In this document: piece by piece, positions 10,833 through 19,407 of the stretch
How positions within the stretch are numbered: the stretch's first letter is position 1
How the letters are laid out: each line of letters starts with the position of its first letter
Source: Sphaerisporangium fuscum
Lineage (GTDB): Bacteria; Actinomycetota; Actinomycetes; Streptosporangiales; Streptosporangiaceae
Length of the DNA stretch: 64,000 nt
Direction: 5' to 3'
Assembly (NCBI RefSeq): GCF_018531465.1
Contig: NZ_JAHDTF010000004.1
Location: 411,608 to 475,607, forward strand
Translations under genes and position numbers: made by a program
The notes under the pieces: model-generated
Seen by the model: only the letters and a program-made list of their open reading frames with translations
What the model was told of the DNA's origin: nothing
The model's database searches: none

Positions 10833-11731
10833 AGCGTCTTCTCCCTTCTCGCCGTGAAGATCTGCACGGCGTAGGCGACGACGATCGTGACGAGCCCGAG
10901 GACGACGGCGACCGCGGCGGAGTAGTTGAACTGCTGGCCGTTGAACGCCAGGTTGTAGGCGTACATGTTGGGCGTGTAGCTGGTGGTGATGACCGCGGGG
11001 GCGAGCGTCTGGAGGATGTTGGGCTCGTTGAAGAGCTGGAAGCTGCCGATGATCGAGAAGATCGTCGCGACGAGCAGCGCGGGCCGCAGCGCCGGGAGCT
11101 TGATGCTCCACGCGGTGCGGATCGCGCCCGCGCCGTCCATCTCGGCGGCCTCGTAGAGCTCCTCGGGCACCGCCCGCAGCGCGGCGTACAGGATGATCAT
11201 GTTGTAGCCGACGTACTCCCAGGTCACCATGTTGCCGATCGAGGCGAGCATCCAGGAGCGCGACAGCAGATCCGGCAGCGCGACGCCGAGACCGCGGCCG
11301 ATCTGCCCGGCCAGGCCGAACCGGTCGCCGTACATGTAGCCCCACATCAGCGCCGCGACGACGGCGGGCACGGCGTACGGCATGAAGATCGTGACGCGGA
11401 ACAGGGACGGCCAGCGCAGTCGGCCGCTGTCGATGGCGAGGGCGCACAGCAGCGAGATGAGCAGCATCACCGGCACCTGGACGACCAGGAAGAGCGCGAC
11501 CCGCAGCAGGCCGGCGCCGAAGAGCGCGTCGCTGAGCGCCCTGGTGTAGTTGGCGAGGCCGGAGAAGACGGTGCCGCCGATCAGCCGGTCCTGGAAGAGG
11601 CTCAGGTAGACCGCGTACGCCAGGGGCGCGACGACCGTGACCAGGAAGACCGCGAAGAACGGCAGGAAGAAGGCGTAGCCGGCGACGCGCGGGCGCAGGT
11701 ACGGCCGGCCCGGCACGCCGTGGGCGCTCAT
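10829..11731 (-). CDS. Sugar ABC transporter permease (MalF/LacF type)
   Basis: A 300-residue permease with six predicted membrane helices and an EAA motif (YEAAEMDGAGAIRTAW). It is the first gene of the minus-strand transport unit and faces the LacI gene across a 354-base intergenic region that carries two LacI-type palindromes. The ATG at 11731 follows a short basic N-terminus. Together with the MalG-type permease and the lipoprotein it makes an uptake system for, most likely, galactosides. Confidence 0.9.
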   Translation of the reverse strand: MSAHGVPGRPYLRPRVAGYAFFLPFFAVFLVTVVAPLAYAVYLSLFQDRLIGGTVFSGLANYTRALSDALFGAGLLRVALFLVVQVPVMLLISLLCALAIDSGRLRWPSLFRVTIFMPYAVPAVVAALMWGYMYGDRFGLAGQIGRGLGVALPDLLSRSWMLASIGNMVTWEYVGYNMIILYAALRAVPEELYEAAEMDGAGAIRTAWSIKLPALRPALLVATIFSIIGSFQLFNEPNILQTLAPAVITTSYTPNMYAYNLAFNGQQFNYSAAVAVVLGLVTIVVAYAVQIFTARREKTL

Positions 11732-11870
11732 CGCGTGGTCCTGACGCGCGATGTTCGCGTTGCCACGAGGACTGGCACTGAACTCTCCTTGTCGGGCGGC
11801 GGCGGCCTGGGCGGCCCCGCTGCGACCTGGGCCGCGCGCGGCGTCGTAGCGGCGGTGTGGGTGAGTGGCG

Positions 11871-11884
11871 TGTTTACGTGAACA
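11871..11884. promoter_or_regulatory. LacI-type operator, copy 1
   Basis: TGTTTACGTGAACA, a 14-base near-perfect palindrome (one mismatch from TGTTTACGTAAACA). It lies 140 bases upstream of the first permease gene in the 11732-12085 intergenic region. The central CG with flanking TTTA/AACA is typical of LacI-family operators. It probably controls the permease operon. The rest of this region shows no gene. Confidence 0.8.
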
Positions 11885-12019
11885 TGACGAAGGTGAGCCG
11901 TAGTCTGGACCGACCCCCCATGTGTGTCAATAGGGAACATCGGGCCACCAGCAATGTCCGTTTTAGGCGAATGTGTGACCTTCATTTCCTTGTCCCGCAG
12001 CGTCATTGACGGACGGGCG

Positions 12020-12033
12020 TGTTTACGTAAACA
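12020..12033. promoter_or_regulatory. LacI-type operator, copy 2
   Basis: TGTTTACGTAAACA, a perfect 14-base palindrome, 52 bases upstream of the LacI start at 12086 and 149 bases from copy 1. The pair could repress both directions, with autoregulation of the regulator and possible DNA looping between sites (inference). Confidence 0.85.
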
Positions 12034-12085
12034 TCGTGCGAGAGTTTCCACAGGCGATACGCCGATCGGACGACATGAGGTGGCA

Positions 12086-13138
12086 GTGGACGGGGGCACC
12101 CAGGAAGCGCGGGATTCAGGCGCCGCGCGGCGGCCGCGCCGGCGGGCGTCCATGGCCGACGTCGCCGCCATGGCGGGCGTGTCGAGCCAGACGGTCTCCC
12201 GGGTGGCCAACAACCGCAGCAACGTCGAGGAGGAGACCCGCCGGCGCGTGCTGTCGGCCATGCGCGTCCTCGGATACCGCCCCAACACCGCCGCCCGCGC
12301 CCTGGTCACCGGCCAGTTCCGCACCCTCGGGCTGATCAGCTTCGGGTTCAGCAACTTCGGCAACGCCCGCACCGCCGACGCCATCGCCAGGGTCGCGCAG
12401 CGGTCCGGCTACACCGTCAACATGGTCGCCATCGAGTCGCAGACTGAGCGGGCGGTGCACCAGGCGTTCGACCAGCTCACCATGCAGGCGGTCGACGGCA
12501 TCGTGCTCGTCGAGGCGCAGATCCTTGACACCCCGGCGCTGCGCCTGCCACCCGGCGTGCCCGTGGTCATGGCACAGGGCGACCTCAACCTCCGCCACCC
12601 CATGGTCGACACCGACCAGGCCCTCGGCGCCCGCCTCGTCACCCGTCACCTGCTCGACCTCGGCCATCGGACCGTCTGGCACGTCTCCGGCCCCGAAGAC
12701 TCCTACTCGGCGCGCGGCCGCGCGGAATCCTGGCACGCCACCCTCAAGGAGGCCGGGGCGACGGTGCCTCCGGTGCTGTTCGGCGACTGGAGCGCCGCCA
12801 GCGGCTACGAGGCCGGGCTCCGCCTCGCCGAACGGCCGGAGGTCACGGCCGTCTTCGCCGCCAACGACCAGATGGCCCTCGGCGTCATGCGGGCGATGAC
12901 CCAGGCCGGGCGGCGCATCCCCGACGACGTCAGCCTCGCCGGCTTCGACGACATCGAGGAGTCGGCCTACCTCTCGCCGCCGCTCACCACCGTCCACCAG
13001 GACTTCGATGTCGTGGCCGAGCGCATCGTGTCGCTGATGCTCACCCAGATCGAGACCGGCGAGATCCCCTCCACGATCGCCCTGGTCGCGCCCCGCCTGG
13101 TCGTCCGTGAGAGCACGGGCGCCCCGCCGTCCCGCTGA
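12086..13138 (+). CDS. LacI-family transcriptional repressor
   Basis: A 350-residue LacI/GalR regulator. The helix-turn-helix and hinge (about residues 23-75) include MADVAAMAGVSSQTVSRVANN and LGYRPNTAARAL. A periplasmic-binding-protein-like sugar domain follows. I chose GTG 12086, preceded by GAGG at 12077-12080; a GTG at 12080 is possible, and the open frame to 11924 is longer than the family allows. It sits between two TGTTTACGTAAACA-type operators and the GH42 gene 101 bases downstream, and is divergent from the sugar transporter. It is very likely the local repressor, relieved by a galactoside or galactose. Confidence 0.9.
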   Translation: MDGGTQEARDSGAARRPRRRASMADVAAMAGVSSQTVSRVANNRSNVEEETRRRVLSAMRVLGYRPNTAARALVTGQFRTLGLISFGFSNFGNARTADAIARVAQRSGYTVNMVAIESQTERAVHQAFDQLTMQAVDGIVLVEAQILDTPALRLPPGVPVVMAQGDLNLRHPMVDTDQALGARLVTRHLLDLGHRTVWHVSGPEDSYSARGRAESWHATLKEAGATVPPVLFGDWSAASGYEAGLRLAERPEVTAVFAANDQMALGVMRAMTQAGRRIPDDVSLAGFDDIEESAYLSPPLTTVHQDFDVVAERIVSLMLTQIETGEIPSTIALVAPRLVVRESTGAPPSR

Positions 13139-13239
13139 TCCACGCTTCGCCGCGCCGCCGGCCGGCCGATCCCACAGACCCGCACCTGACCGAAGGGAGG
13201 AGCGGCGGACCCCGGACAGCCGGGCCGGCCGCGCCGACA

Positions 13240-15297
13240 ATGGACGTCAACGATCTCAACCCGGCGCCCGGCGCCGCCTCCCGGCTCTGGCGCGGCCTCG
13301 GCGGCCTCGCATTCGGCGGCGACTACAACCCCGAGCAGTGGCCCGCCGAGACCAGGGCCGAGGACCTCCGCCTCATGGCCGAGGCCAAGGTGAACCTCGT
13401 GACCGTCGGCGTCTTCGCCTGGGCCCGTGTCGAGCCCGTCCGCGACGCCTACGACTTCTCGTACTTCGAGAAGGTCCTCGACGACCTGCACGCGCACGGC
13501 ATCACCGCCGACCTCGCCACCATGACGGCCTCGCCGCCGCCGTGGCTGGTCCACGAGCACCCCGAGATCCTGCCCGTCACCGCCGAGGGAGCCGTGCTCG
13601 GGCCCGGCGGACGGCAGCACTTCTGCCCGTCGAGCCCCGTCTACCGCGAGCGCGCCGCGATGCTGGCCGAACGGCTCGCCACCCACTTCCGCGACCACCC
13701 CGCGCTCGGGCTGTGGCACGTCGGCAACGAGTACGGCTGCCACATCGCGGCCTGCTACTGCGAGGTGTCGGCGGCGGCCTTCCGCCGCTGGCTGCGCGAA
13801 CGCTACGACGACGTCGACGCGCTGAACGACGCCTGGTCGACCGACTTCTGGTCGCAGCGCTACGCGTCGTTCGACCACGTACGGCCGCCCGCCCTCGCGC
13901 CGACCTTCCCCAACCCCGCCCAGCAGCTCGACTACATGCGCTTCAGCGACCAGGAGCTGCGCGCCTGCTTCGAGGCCGAGGCGAGCGTCCTGCGGCGCGT
14001 CACCCCCGGCGTCCCCGTGACGACGAACTTCCTGGGCGGCCTGAAGTCGGTCGACGTGTTCGAATGGGCGCCCGGGCTCGACGTCGCCGCCGTCGACTGC
14101 TACGCCGACCCGCACGACGAGCGTCCCCACCTCGCCCCCGGCCTGGTGTACGACACGATCCGCGGCTCGCGGGGCGGGGAGCCGTGGATCCTGATGGAGC
14201 AGGCGCCCAGCGCGGTCAACTGGCGGGCCAGGAACGCCGTCAAACAGCCCGGGCGGATGCGGTTGTGGAGCTGGCAGGCCGTCGCGCACGGCGCCGACGC
14301 GGTGATGTTCTTCCAGTGGCGGCAGTCACGCGGCGGCGCCGAGAAGTTCCACTCGGGCATGGTGCCGCACGCCGGAGCCGACAGCAGGGTGTACCGCGAG
14401 ATCGCCGCACTCGGCCAAGAGCTCGCCTCGGTGCCCGGCCTGCTCGGTACGCGGGTGCGCAACCAGGTGGCGATCCTGCTCGACTGGAACAGCTGGTGGG
14501 CCCTGGAGCTCGACTCCCACCCGTCTGCGGGCGTGCGGCAGGCGGAGCGGCTGCTCGACCACTACGGTCCGCTGCACGACCTCGGCGTCGGCGTCGATGT
14601 CGTGCCGCCCTCGGCGGACCTCGGCGCGTACGCGCTGGTCGTGGCCCCGAACCTGTACCTGCTGTCCACCGAGGACGCCGAGCGCCTCACGTCGTACGTC
14701 GCGGGCGGTGGCGCGCTGGTGGTGTCGTTCTTCAGCGGCATCGTGGACCAGCACGACCGGGTGCACCTCGGCGGGTACCCCGCGCCGCTGCGCGAGGTTC
14801 TCGGCGTGCGGGTCGAGGAGTTCTGCCCGGCCGCCGAGCATGAGACGTTCGCGGTGCGCGGCTGCGGCGCGCTCGAGGGCGCCGAAGGCGTCGCCGACCT
14901 GTGGCGCGAGGATCTCCAGCTCACCGGCGCTGAGCCGGAGTTCGTCTTCGACTCGGCCGACTGGGCGGGCCGCCCGGCGGTGACCAGGCACGAGTTCGGC
15001 GCGGGGGTGGCCCGCTACCTCTCGACCCGGCTCGACGAGACCGGCATGCGCGCGGTCCTCGGCCGGGCGGTCGCCGAGGCGGGGGTGCGGCCTGCCCTCC
15101 AGGGGCTGCCCGCGGGGGTGGAGGCGGCCGTCCGCAGCGGGGACGGCGGCACCTTCCTCATCCTGCTCAACCACACCGGCGACAAGCACGAGGTCCGCCT
15201 TGACGGCGAGTGGACCGACGCGCTCGACCCGGCGGACGCGCGGGTGAGCACGGTGGCCCTGCCCCCCGCCGGGGTCGCCGTGCTCCGCGCCGGCTGA
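13240..15297 (+). CDS. Beta-galactosidase, glycoside hydrolase family 42
   Basis: A 685-residue cytoplasmic enzyme that releases terminal beta-linked galactose. The N-terminal barrel carries the acid/base Glu164 in WHVGNEYG and the nucleophile Glu320 in WILMEQAPSAVNW. Cysteines 129, 167, 172 and 174 resemble the zinc cluster of GH42 enzymes. The trimerisation domain and small C-terminal beta domain complete a normal-length protein. No signal peptide is present, so the substrate must be imported, matching the divergent ABC importer. ATG 13240 is the start; the nearest strong purine run (13195-13205) is further upstream than usual. Confidence 0.93.
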   Translation: MDVNDLNPAPGAASRLWRGLGGLAFGGDYNPEQWPAETRAEDLRLMAEAKVNLVTVGVFAWARVEPVRDAYDFSYFEKVLDDLHAHGITADLATMTASPPPWLVHEHPEILPVTAEGAVLGPGGRQHFCPSSPVYRERAAMLAERLATHFRDHPALGLWHVGNEYGCHIAACYCEVSAAAFRRWLRERYDDVDALNDAWSTDFWSQRYASFDHVRPPALAPTFPNPAQQLDYMRFSDQELRACFEAEASVLRRVTPGVPVTTNFLGGLKSVDVFEWAPGLDVAAVDCYADPHDERPHLAPGLVYDTIRGSRGGEPWILMEQAPSAVNWRARNAVKQPGRMRLWSWQAVAHGADAVMFFQWRQSRGGAEKFHSGMVPHAGADSRVYREIAALGQELASVPGLLGTRVRNQVAILLDWNSWWALELDSHPSAGVRQAERLLDHYGPLHDLGVGVDVVPPSADLGAYALVVAPNLYLLSTEDAERLTSYVAGGGALVVSFFSGIVDQHDRVHLGGYPAPLREVLGVRVEEFCPAAEHETFAVRGCGALEGAEGVADLWREDLQLTGAEPEFVFDSADWAGRPAVTRHEFGAGVARYLSTRLDETGMRAVLGRAVAEAGVRPALQGLPAGVEAAVRSGDGGTFLILLNHTGDKHEVRLDGEWTDALDPADARVSTVALPPAGVAVLRAG

Positions 15298-15319
15298 GCC
15301 TCCTGCGGGGCTCAGCCGG
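15290..15319. terminator. Bidirectional terminator containing both stop codons
   Basis: CCGGCTGAGCC (15290-15300) pairs perfectly with GGCTCAGCCGG (15309-15319). The stop codon of the GH42 gene (15295-15297) lies in the left arm, and that of the convergent MBL gene (15312-15314) in the right arm, so one 11-base-pair hairpin can serve both transcripts. Confidence 0.75.
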
Positions 15320-16013
15320 GGAGGGCGGCGGACGCGGCGCGCAGGGCGGCCGGGACATCCCCGGTCACCGGCTCGCCGTGCCCGACGCAGGCGAGGCTCG
15401 CGTCCAGGCGGGCGAGGGCACGGAACGACTCCACCGTCCGCCCGGGGTCCTCGTTGAAGACGCCGGGCATCAGCCGCTTGTCGACGTTGGCCACCGTGTC
15501 GCCGGTGAACAGCACTCCGGGGCCGGGCAGGTGGATCGCGATGCTGCCGCCCGTGTGGCCCGGGATGGCGACCACCTTGGCCCCGCCGCCGAAGTCGAGG
15601 ACAGCACCGTCCTCCAGTTCCCGGTCGACCGGGCACGGCGGGCCGGGCGGCAGCTCGTCGATGCGCAGGGTCCGCCAAAGCTCGCGCTCCCAGTCGGCGA
15701 GGGCGGGCCGGTGTCCTGGGTCCTCGCCGCGGATGACGGGCGCGTCCAGGCGGTGCGCCATCACGGGGGCGCCGTTCCAGGCCCTGACCTCGGCGGCCGA
15801 GCCGTAGTGGTCGTTGTGGCCGTGCGTCACGATCACGCGGTGGAGGTCCTCCTTCCGCAGGCCGAGCGACTCGATCGCGGCCGCTATGTCGGCCCCGCTT
15901 CCGGCCGTCCCGGTGTCGATGAGTGTGAGGGAGTCGGAGTCGCGCCAGAGGTAGGCCTGCCCGAAGCCGAGCAGCAGCATGTGAAGCTCCGGACGGAGCT
16001 GGATGATCTGCAT
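15312..16013 (-). CDS. MBL-fold metallo-hydrolase
   Basis: A 233-residue metallo-beta-lactamase-fold protein. The metal motif THGHNDHYG, a later HTGGS segment, GDTVAN and GHGEPV give the usual five-block pattern of the glyoxalase-II/RNase-Z-like superfamily. The start is ATG 16013 (MQIIQLRPEL); the open frame extends to 16211, but those residues are unlike the family. The 343 bases upstream (16014-16356) separate it from a divergent membrane-protein gene. Substrate is unknown. Confidence 0.85.
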   Translation of the reverse strand: MQIIQLRPELHMLLLGFGQAYLWRDSDSLTLIDTGTAGSGADIAAAIESLGLRKEDLHRVIVTHGHNDHYGSAAEVRAWNGAPVMAHRLDAPVIRGEDPGHRPALADWERELWRTLRIDELPPGPPCPVDRELEDGAVLDFGGGAKVVAIPGHTGGSIAIHLPGPGVLFTGDTVANVDKRLMPGVFNEDPGRTVESFRALARLDASLACVGHGEPVTGDVPAALRAASAALPG

Positions 16014-16356
16014 GGGTCGGACCGTAGACGGCCGTCGCCCCTGTGGGGGAGGCGTTCCGCCTGTGGCGCATCCGCCAAGAGCGCAACGCGGCGCTGCGCT
16101 CGCCCGGTGGCCGGAAGCGGTCAGGTGGGCCTGGACCGGTTTCGGGGCGGCGGCGAATCGGGCAGATGGGTGAAGAGCATCAGGTGCCAGGCGGGAGGCC
16201 GGATGGGTCACGAAATATCCCTCAAAACCGCCTCACCTGCGGAAGCAATCCCCGCGTTCTTCGCCGCCGCGCGGCGTGTCCCGCGCGGCTCGCCACACTC
16301 TGCGGTGACGATGGGCGGAGATGAACCACTGATCCCCGAACGGCGTCAAAGAGAGC
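16014..16356. other. Divergent intergenic region without a recognised gene
   Basis: This 343-base stretch lies between the MBL-fold gene (minus) and a membrane-protein gene (plus). Open frames that cross it are extensions of the neighbours. I see no palindromic operator, tRNA or convincing promoter. The composition near 16200-16240 is less GC-rich (CACGAAATATCCCTCAAAAC), which may mark promoter sequence. Confidence 0.5.
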
Positions 16357-17118
16357 ATGGATTCCGCAGCCCTTGAGACTGCCCGTGTCAGAGACGCCCG
16401 CAGGATCGCGGCCGTTGGCTTGCTGCTGTTCGGACCGGTCTTCGCGGTTCTCGTCCCCTGGGCGCGGACGTTCCCGGCGGAGGCCGCCCAGCCGGCCGGG
16501 GACGACCACCACCCCGCCGCGCTGCCGGTCGTGCTGGTCGTCCTGGCCGCCTACCTGACCTGCCTGGTCGGGGTGGGGCTCGCGCAGGGCCGCGCGTGGC
16601 TGCTCGAACGGCGTGTCGAACCGGGTGAGCTGTACGACCGTCCCCTCATGGAGCTGTCGACCCGCGTCATGTTCGCCTTCGCCTGGCTGCAGGTCATGTT
16701 CGTCGGGGTCGTGATCGTGGCCCTCTTCGAGGACCTGGAGTACCGCGCGATGGTCATCGGCGGCACGGTGGTGGTGTGCGCGTTCTGGCTGTGGGCCGTG
16801 CTGACCGGCATGCTGACGGTGTCCAACGTCACCACCGGCATCCGGCTGCTGCTGGCCGGGGACCACCGGCCACTGGACGGCGGCCTGCCGCGCGACGACC
16901 GCGAGCGGCGGCTGCGCGTGTTCTCCGCCGCCGGATGGCTCGTCCTGCTGGGCGTGTCGGCACGTTCGGCGGCGATCCTCTACACCCACGGCCAGCACCC
17001 GGAAGCCCCCGCGGACACCGGCCCCTCCCAGGTGCTGCTGCTGGCCGCCGTCGCGGCCGCCGCCGTCACGATCGTCGCCGGTCGCCTGGCCGACCGGCGG
17101 GTCCTCGCCATGGTCTGA
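16357..17118 (+). CDS. Multi-spanning membrane protein of unknown function
   Basis: A 253-residue integral membrane protein with about six hydrophobic helices (near residues 17-35, 56-75, 103-122, 130-150, 185-200 and 224-242) and short charged loops. I do not recognise a family. The ATG is preceded by AAAGAGAG. It is followed 74 bases later by a YiaA/B-type gene on the same strand, which could be cotranscribed. Confidence 0.7.
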   Translation: MDSAALETARVRDARRIAAVGLLLFGPVFAVLVPWARTFPAEAAQPAGDDHHPAALPVVLVVLAAYLTCLVGVGLAQGRAWLLERRVEPGELYDRPLMELSTRVMFAFAWLQVMFVGVVIVALFEDLEYRAMVIGGTVVVCAFWLWAVLTGMLTVSNVTTGIRLLLAGDHRPLDGGLPRDDRERRLRVFSAAGWLVLLGVSARSAAILYTHGQHPEAPADTGPSQVLLLAAVAAAAVTIVAGRLADRRVLAMV

Positions 17119-17192
17119 GCGCGGGCGTACTCAGACCAGGCCGGGTACGCGTACTCATGCCCGGCCCGCGGCCATGGGCACATCATCGGGAC

Positions 17193-17483
17193 ATGACCAA
17201 GCCAATCCAGCCGACCATGACCGGTGCCTACTACGCCCAGTGCATGATCTCCTTCGCCCTGGCCCTGGGAAGCGTCGCGATCGGCATCGCCTACCTGCCG
17301 GTGAACCCATGGGTGCGCGCGTTCCTCGCCGTCGGTGTCCTGTACACCGTCACCTCGGCCTTCGTGCTGGCCAAGTGCTTGCGCGACCGCCAGGAGATCG
17401 CGAACATGACGAGCCGCGTCGACCAGGCGCGGCTGGACAAGCTGCTCTCCGAGCACGACCCCTACAAGGTCGAAAGCGTCTGA
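17193..17483 (+). CDS. YiaA/YiaB-type two-helix inner membrane protein
   Basis: A 96-residue protein with two membrane helices (about residues 14-32 and 40-60) joined by a short loop with LPVNPW, then LAKCLRDRQE and a charged tail. This matches the YiaA/YiaB two-helix domain. The ATG at 17193 opens the conserved part; upstream residues in the same frame are out of character. The role of the family is unknown. Confidence 0.75.
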   Translation: MTKPIQPTMTGAYYAQCMISFALALGSVAIGIAYLPVNPWVRAFLAVGVLYTVTSAFVLAKCLRDRQEIANMTSRVDQARLDKLLSEHDPYKVESV

Positions 17484-17492
17484 GAACCGCGC

Positions 17493-18152
17493 TCACTCCC
17501 CGTCGAGACCCCGCTCGATCGCGTAGCGCACCAGCTCGACCCGGTTGTGCAGCTGCAGCTTGTTGAGCGTGTTCTGGACGTGGTTCTGCACCGTGCGGTG
17601 CGACAGCACGAGCCGCTCGGCGATCTGCTTGTACGACAGGCCCTTGGCGACCAGCCGGAGCACCTCGGTCTCGCGGTCGGTCAGGCGCGGCCCGGCGTCG
17701 CCGGCGGGCTCCTGGGCGGCGAGGCGGCGGTACTCGCCGAGCACCAGCCCCGCGAGCCCGGGCGTGAACACCGGCTCGCCGCCGGCGGTGCGCCGCACGG
17801 CGTCCAGGAACTCCTCCCGGCTCGCCGACTTCACCAGGTAGCCCGAGGCGCCCGCCTTCACCGCCTCCAGCACGTCCTCCTGCTCGCCGCTCGCCGACAG
17901 CACGAGCACCCGGGGAGGCGGCTCGCAGGCGGCCAGGCCCTTGGCCACCTCGACGCCGGGCAGGTCGGGAAGCCTGAGATCGAGGATCACCACATCGGGT
18001 CGTGCGGCGGCGGCGACGCGGAGGGCCTGCCGTCCCTCACCGCAGGTCGCGACCACGTCGTACCCCGCCTCGCCGAGGTCGCGGGCGACCGAGTCGCGCC
18101 ACATCGGATGGTCGTCCACCACCATCACCCGAAACGCCTCCACGCCCGCCAC
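17493..18152 (-). CDS. NarL/FixJ-type response regulator (MacR-like)
   Basis: A 219-residue two-component response regulator. The receiver domain has the acidic pair Asp13-Asp14 (VVDDH), the phosphorylation site Asp58 in VVILDLRLPD, and a conserved Lys in GYLVKS. The C-terminal LuxR helix-turn-helix (about residues 155-215) contains LTDRETEVLRLVAKGLSYKQ. The kinase gene ends nine bases upstream, so the two are cotranscribed. The pair resembles MacRS of Streptomyces, which influences morphology and antibiotic production; that assignment is from memory of sequence style and is tentative. Confidence 0.88.
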   Translation of the reverse strand: MAGVEAFRVMVVDDHPMWRDSVARDLGEAGYDVVATCGEGRQALRVAAAARPDVVILDLRLPDLPGVEVAKGLAACEPPPRVLVLSASGEQEDVLEAVKAGASGYLVKSASREEFLDAVRRTAGGEPVFTPGLAGLVLGEYRRLAAQEPAGDAGPRLTDRETEVLRLVAKGLSYKQIAERLVLSHRTVQNHVQNTLNKLQLHNRVELVRYAIERGLDGE

Positions 18153-18161
18153 TGTAAGCCG

Positions 18162-19289
18162 TCACCGGGCGCGGCGGGGGCGCGGAGCGGGCACGGTCAG
18201 TTCGACCTCGGTGCCCTGGCCGGGGACCGAGACGAAGCCCGCCGTGCCGCCGAGCTGGGCGAGCCGGCCACGGATCGACCGGGCGACCCCCAGCCTCCCT
18301 TCGGCCTCCGCCGCGGCCAGCCGCCCTTCGGGGATGCCGGGGCCGTCGTCGCGGACGGTCACCGTCACCGAGCGGCCGTCCTCCTCGGCGAACACCCACG
18401 CCCGTGCGCCCTCGCCGCAGTGCCGTCGTACGTTGTCGAGGGCCGCGCCCGCGGCCGCCGCGACCTCCCGAGCCTGTGAGGCCGGCAGCAGGAGCGGAGT
18501 CGCCGGCGTGGACACCGTCACCGCCGGCGCGCCGTACCGGCGCAGCAGCGCGCCCAGGTCGGCCAGGCCGTCCTCGTACCCGCCCGTCGCGGGTTCGCTG
18601 CGGATCATCTCGCGGAGCGCCGCCTCCTGCTCGCCCGCGAGCCGTCCCAGCTCGGCCGCCTCACCGCCGATCTCGAGCCCGCGGCGCTGCACCAGGGCGA
18701 GCACCTGGAGCACCGAGTCGTGGATGCCCCGGGCCAGACGTTCGCGTTCGCGGTTGGCGGCCTCCATCTCGACCGCGCGCTGCAGCCGCTCCTCGGCCTG
18801 CTTGGTCAGCCGCGACACGTGGCCCACCACCGCCCCCGCCAGGGTCAGCAGCACGGCCCCGTTGACGGGAACCGACAGGTCGAACCCGCGCAGGCCGCGC
18901 AGCCACAGGTCCGCGGCCGACAGCACGACCGCGGCCACGACGCCGGCCCGCCGCCCGCCGTACACGGCCCAGGCCAGCACCGGCCCGCCGATCCAGGTCG
19001 CCGTGACCGGCATGACACCCGCGGGCCCGGCCTGCGGGCCCTGGACGTACGGCGACGCCAGCAGGCACCCCATGGTCACCAGCAGGTCGATCACCAGGAG
19101 GGGGCGGCCCCGGGCGGCCGGATAGGCGACCGTCGTGGCCGCCGTCCACAGGGCCATCATCGCGATGACCAGCCATCCGAGCAACGGACGCCGGTAGCCC
19201 CCGGCACCCGCCAGCAGCAGGGCCGCGTACGCCACCGAGGCGATGCGGTAGACCGCGACGGCCCTCCAGAACTGGTGCTCTATGCCCAC
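18162..19289 (-). CDS. Sensor histidine kinase (MacS-like)
   Basis: A 375-residue membrane kinase. Four to five N-terminal helices (residues ~10-155) form the membrane sensor. A dimerisation segment follows with the phospho-acceptor His190 in RLARGIHDSVLQ, then an HATPase domain with DNVRRH and DDGPGIPEGR. It belongs to the HisKA_3 class, which partners LuxR-type regulators such as the one directly downstream. The start is probably GTG 19289; the open frame runs to 19370, but that part lacks helix-like sequence. The signal is unknown. Confidence 0.85.
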   Translation of the reverse strand: MGIEHQFWRAVAVYRIASVAYAALLLAGAGGYRRPLLGWLVIAMMALWTAATTVAYPAARGRPLLVIDLLVTMGCLLASPYVQGPQAGPAGVMPVTATWIGGPVLAWAVYGGRRAGVVAAVVLSAADLWLRGLRGFDLSVPVNGAVLLTLAGAVVGHVSRLTKQAEERLQRAVEMEAANRERERLARGIHDSVLQVLALVQRRGLEIGGEAAELGRLAGEQEAALREMIRSEPATGGYEDGLADLGALLRRYGAPAVTVSTPATPLLLPASQAREVAAAAGAALDNVRRHCGEGARAWVFAEEDGRSVTVTVRDDGPGIPEGRLAAAEAEGRLGVARSIRGRLAQLGGTAGFVSVPGQGTEVELTVPAPRPRRAR

Positions 19290-19363
19290 GTGCCCATGAT
19301 GGCGGGCCTCGTCCGGATTCACAGCAAACTTGCCGCGTGCGGCGCAGGTCCCCTCAGGTGGCC

Positions 19364-19401
19364 CCTCCACACTGTCGGACGATGATCGCCGACTGTGGAG
19401 G
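19364..19401 (+). promoter_or_regulatory. Hairpin enclosing the ribosome-binding site of the surface-protein gene
   Basis: CCTCCACA (19364-19371) and GTCGG (19374-19378) pair with CCGAC (19389-19393) and TGTGGAGG (19394-19401), with a 2-base bulge. The right arm contains the GGAGG (19397-19401) that should bind the ribosome for the GTG at 19408. Such pairing would hide the site and could control translation. Confidence 0.55.
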
Positions 19402-19407
19402 GAAGCC

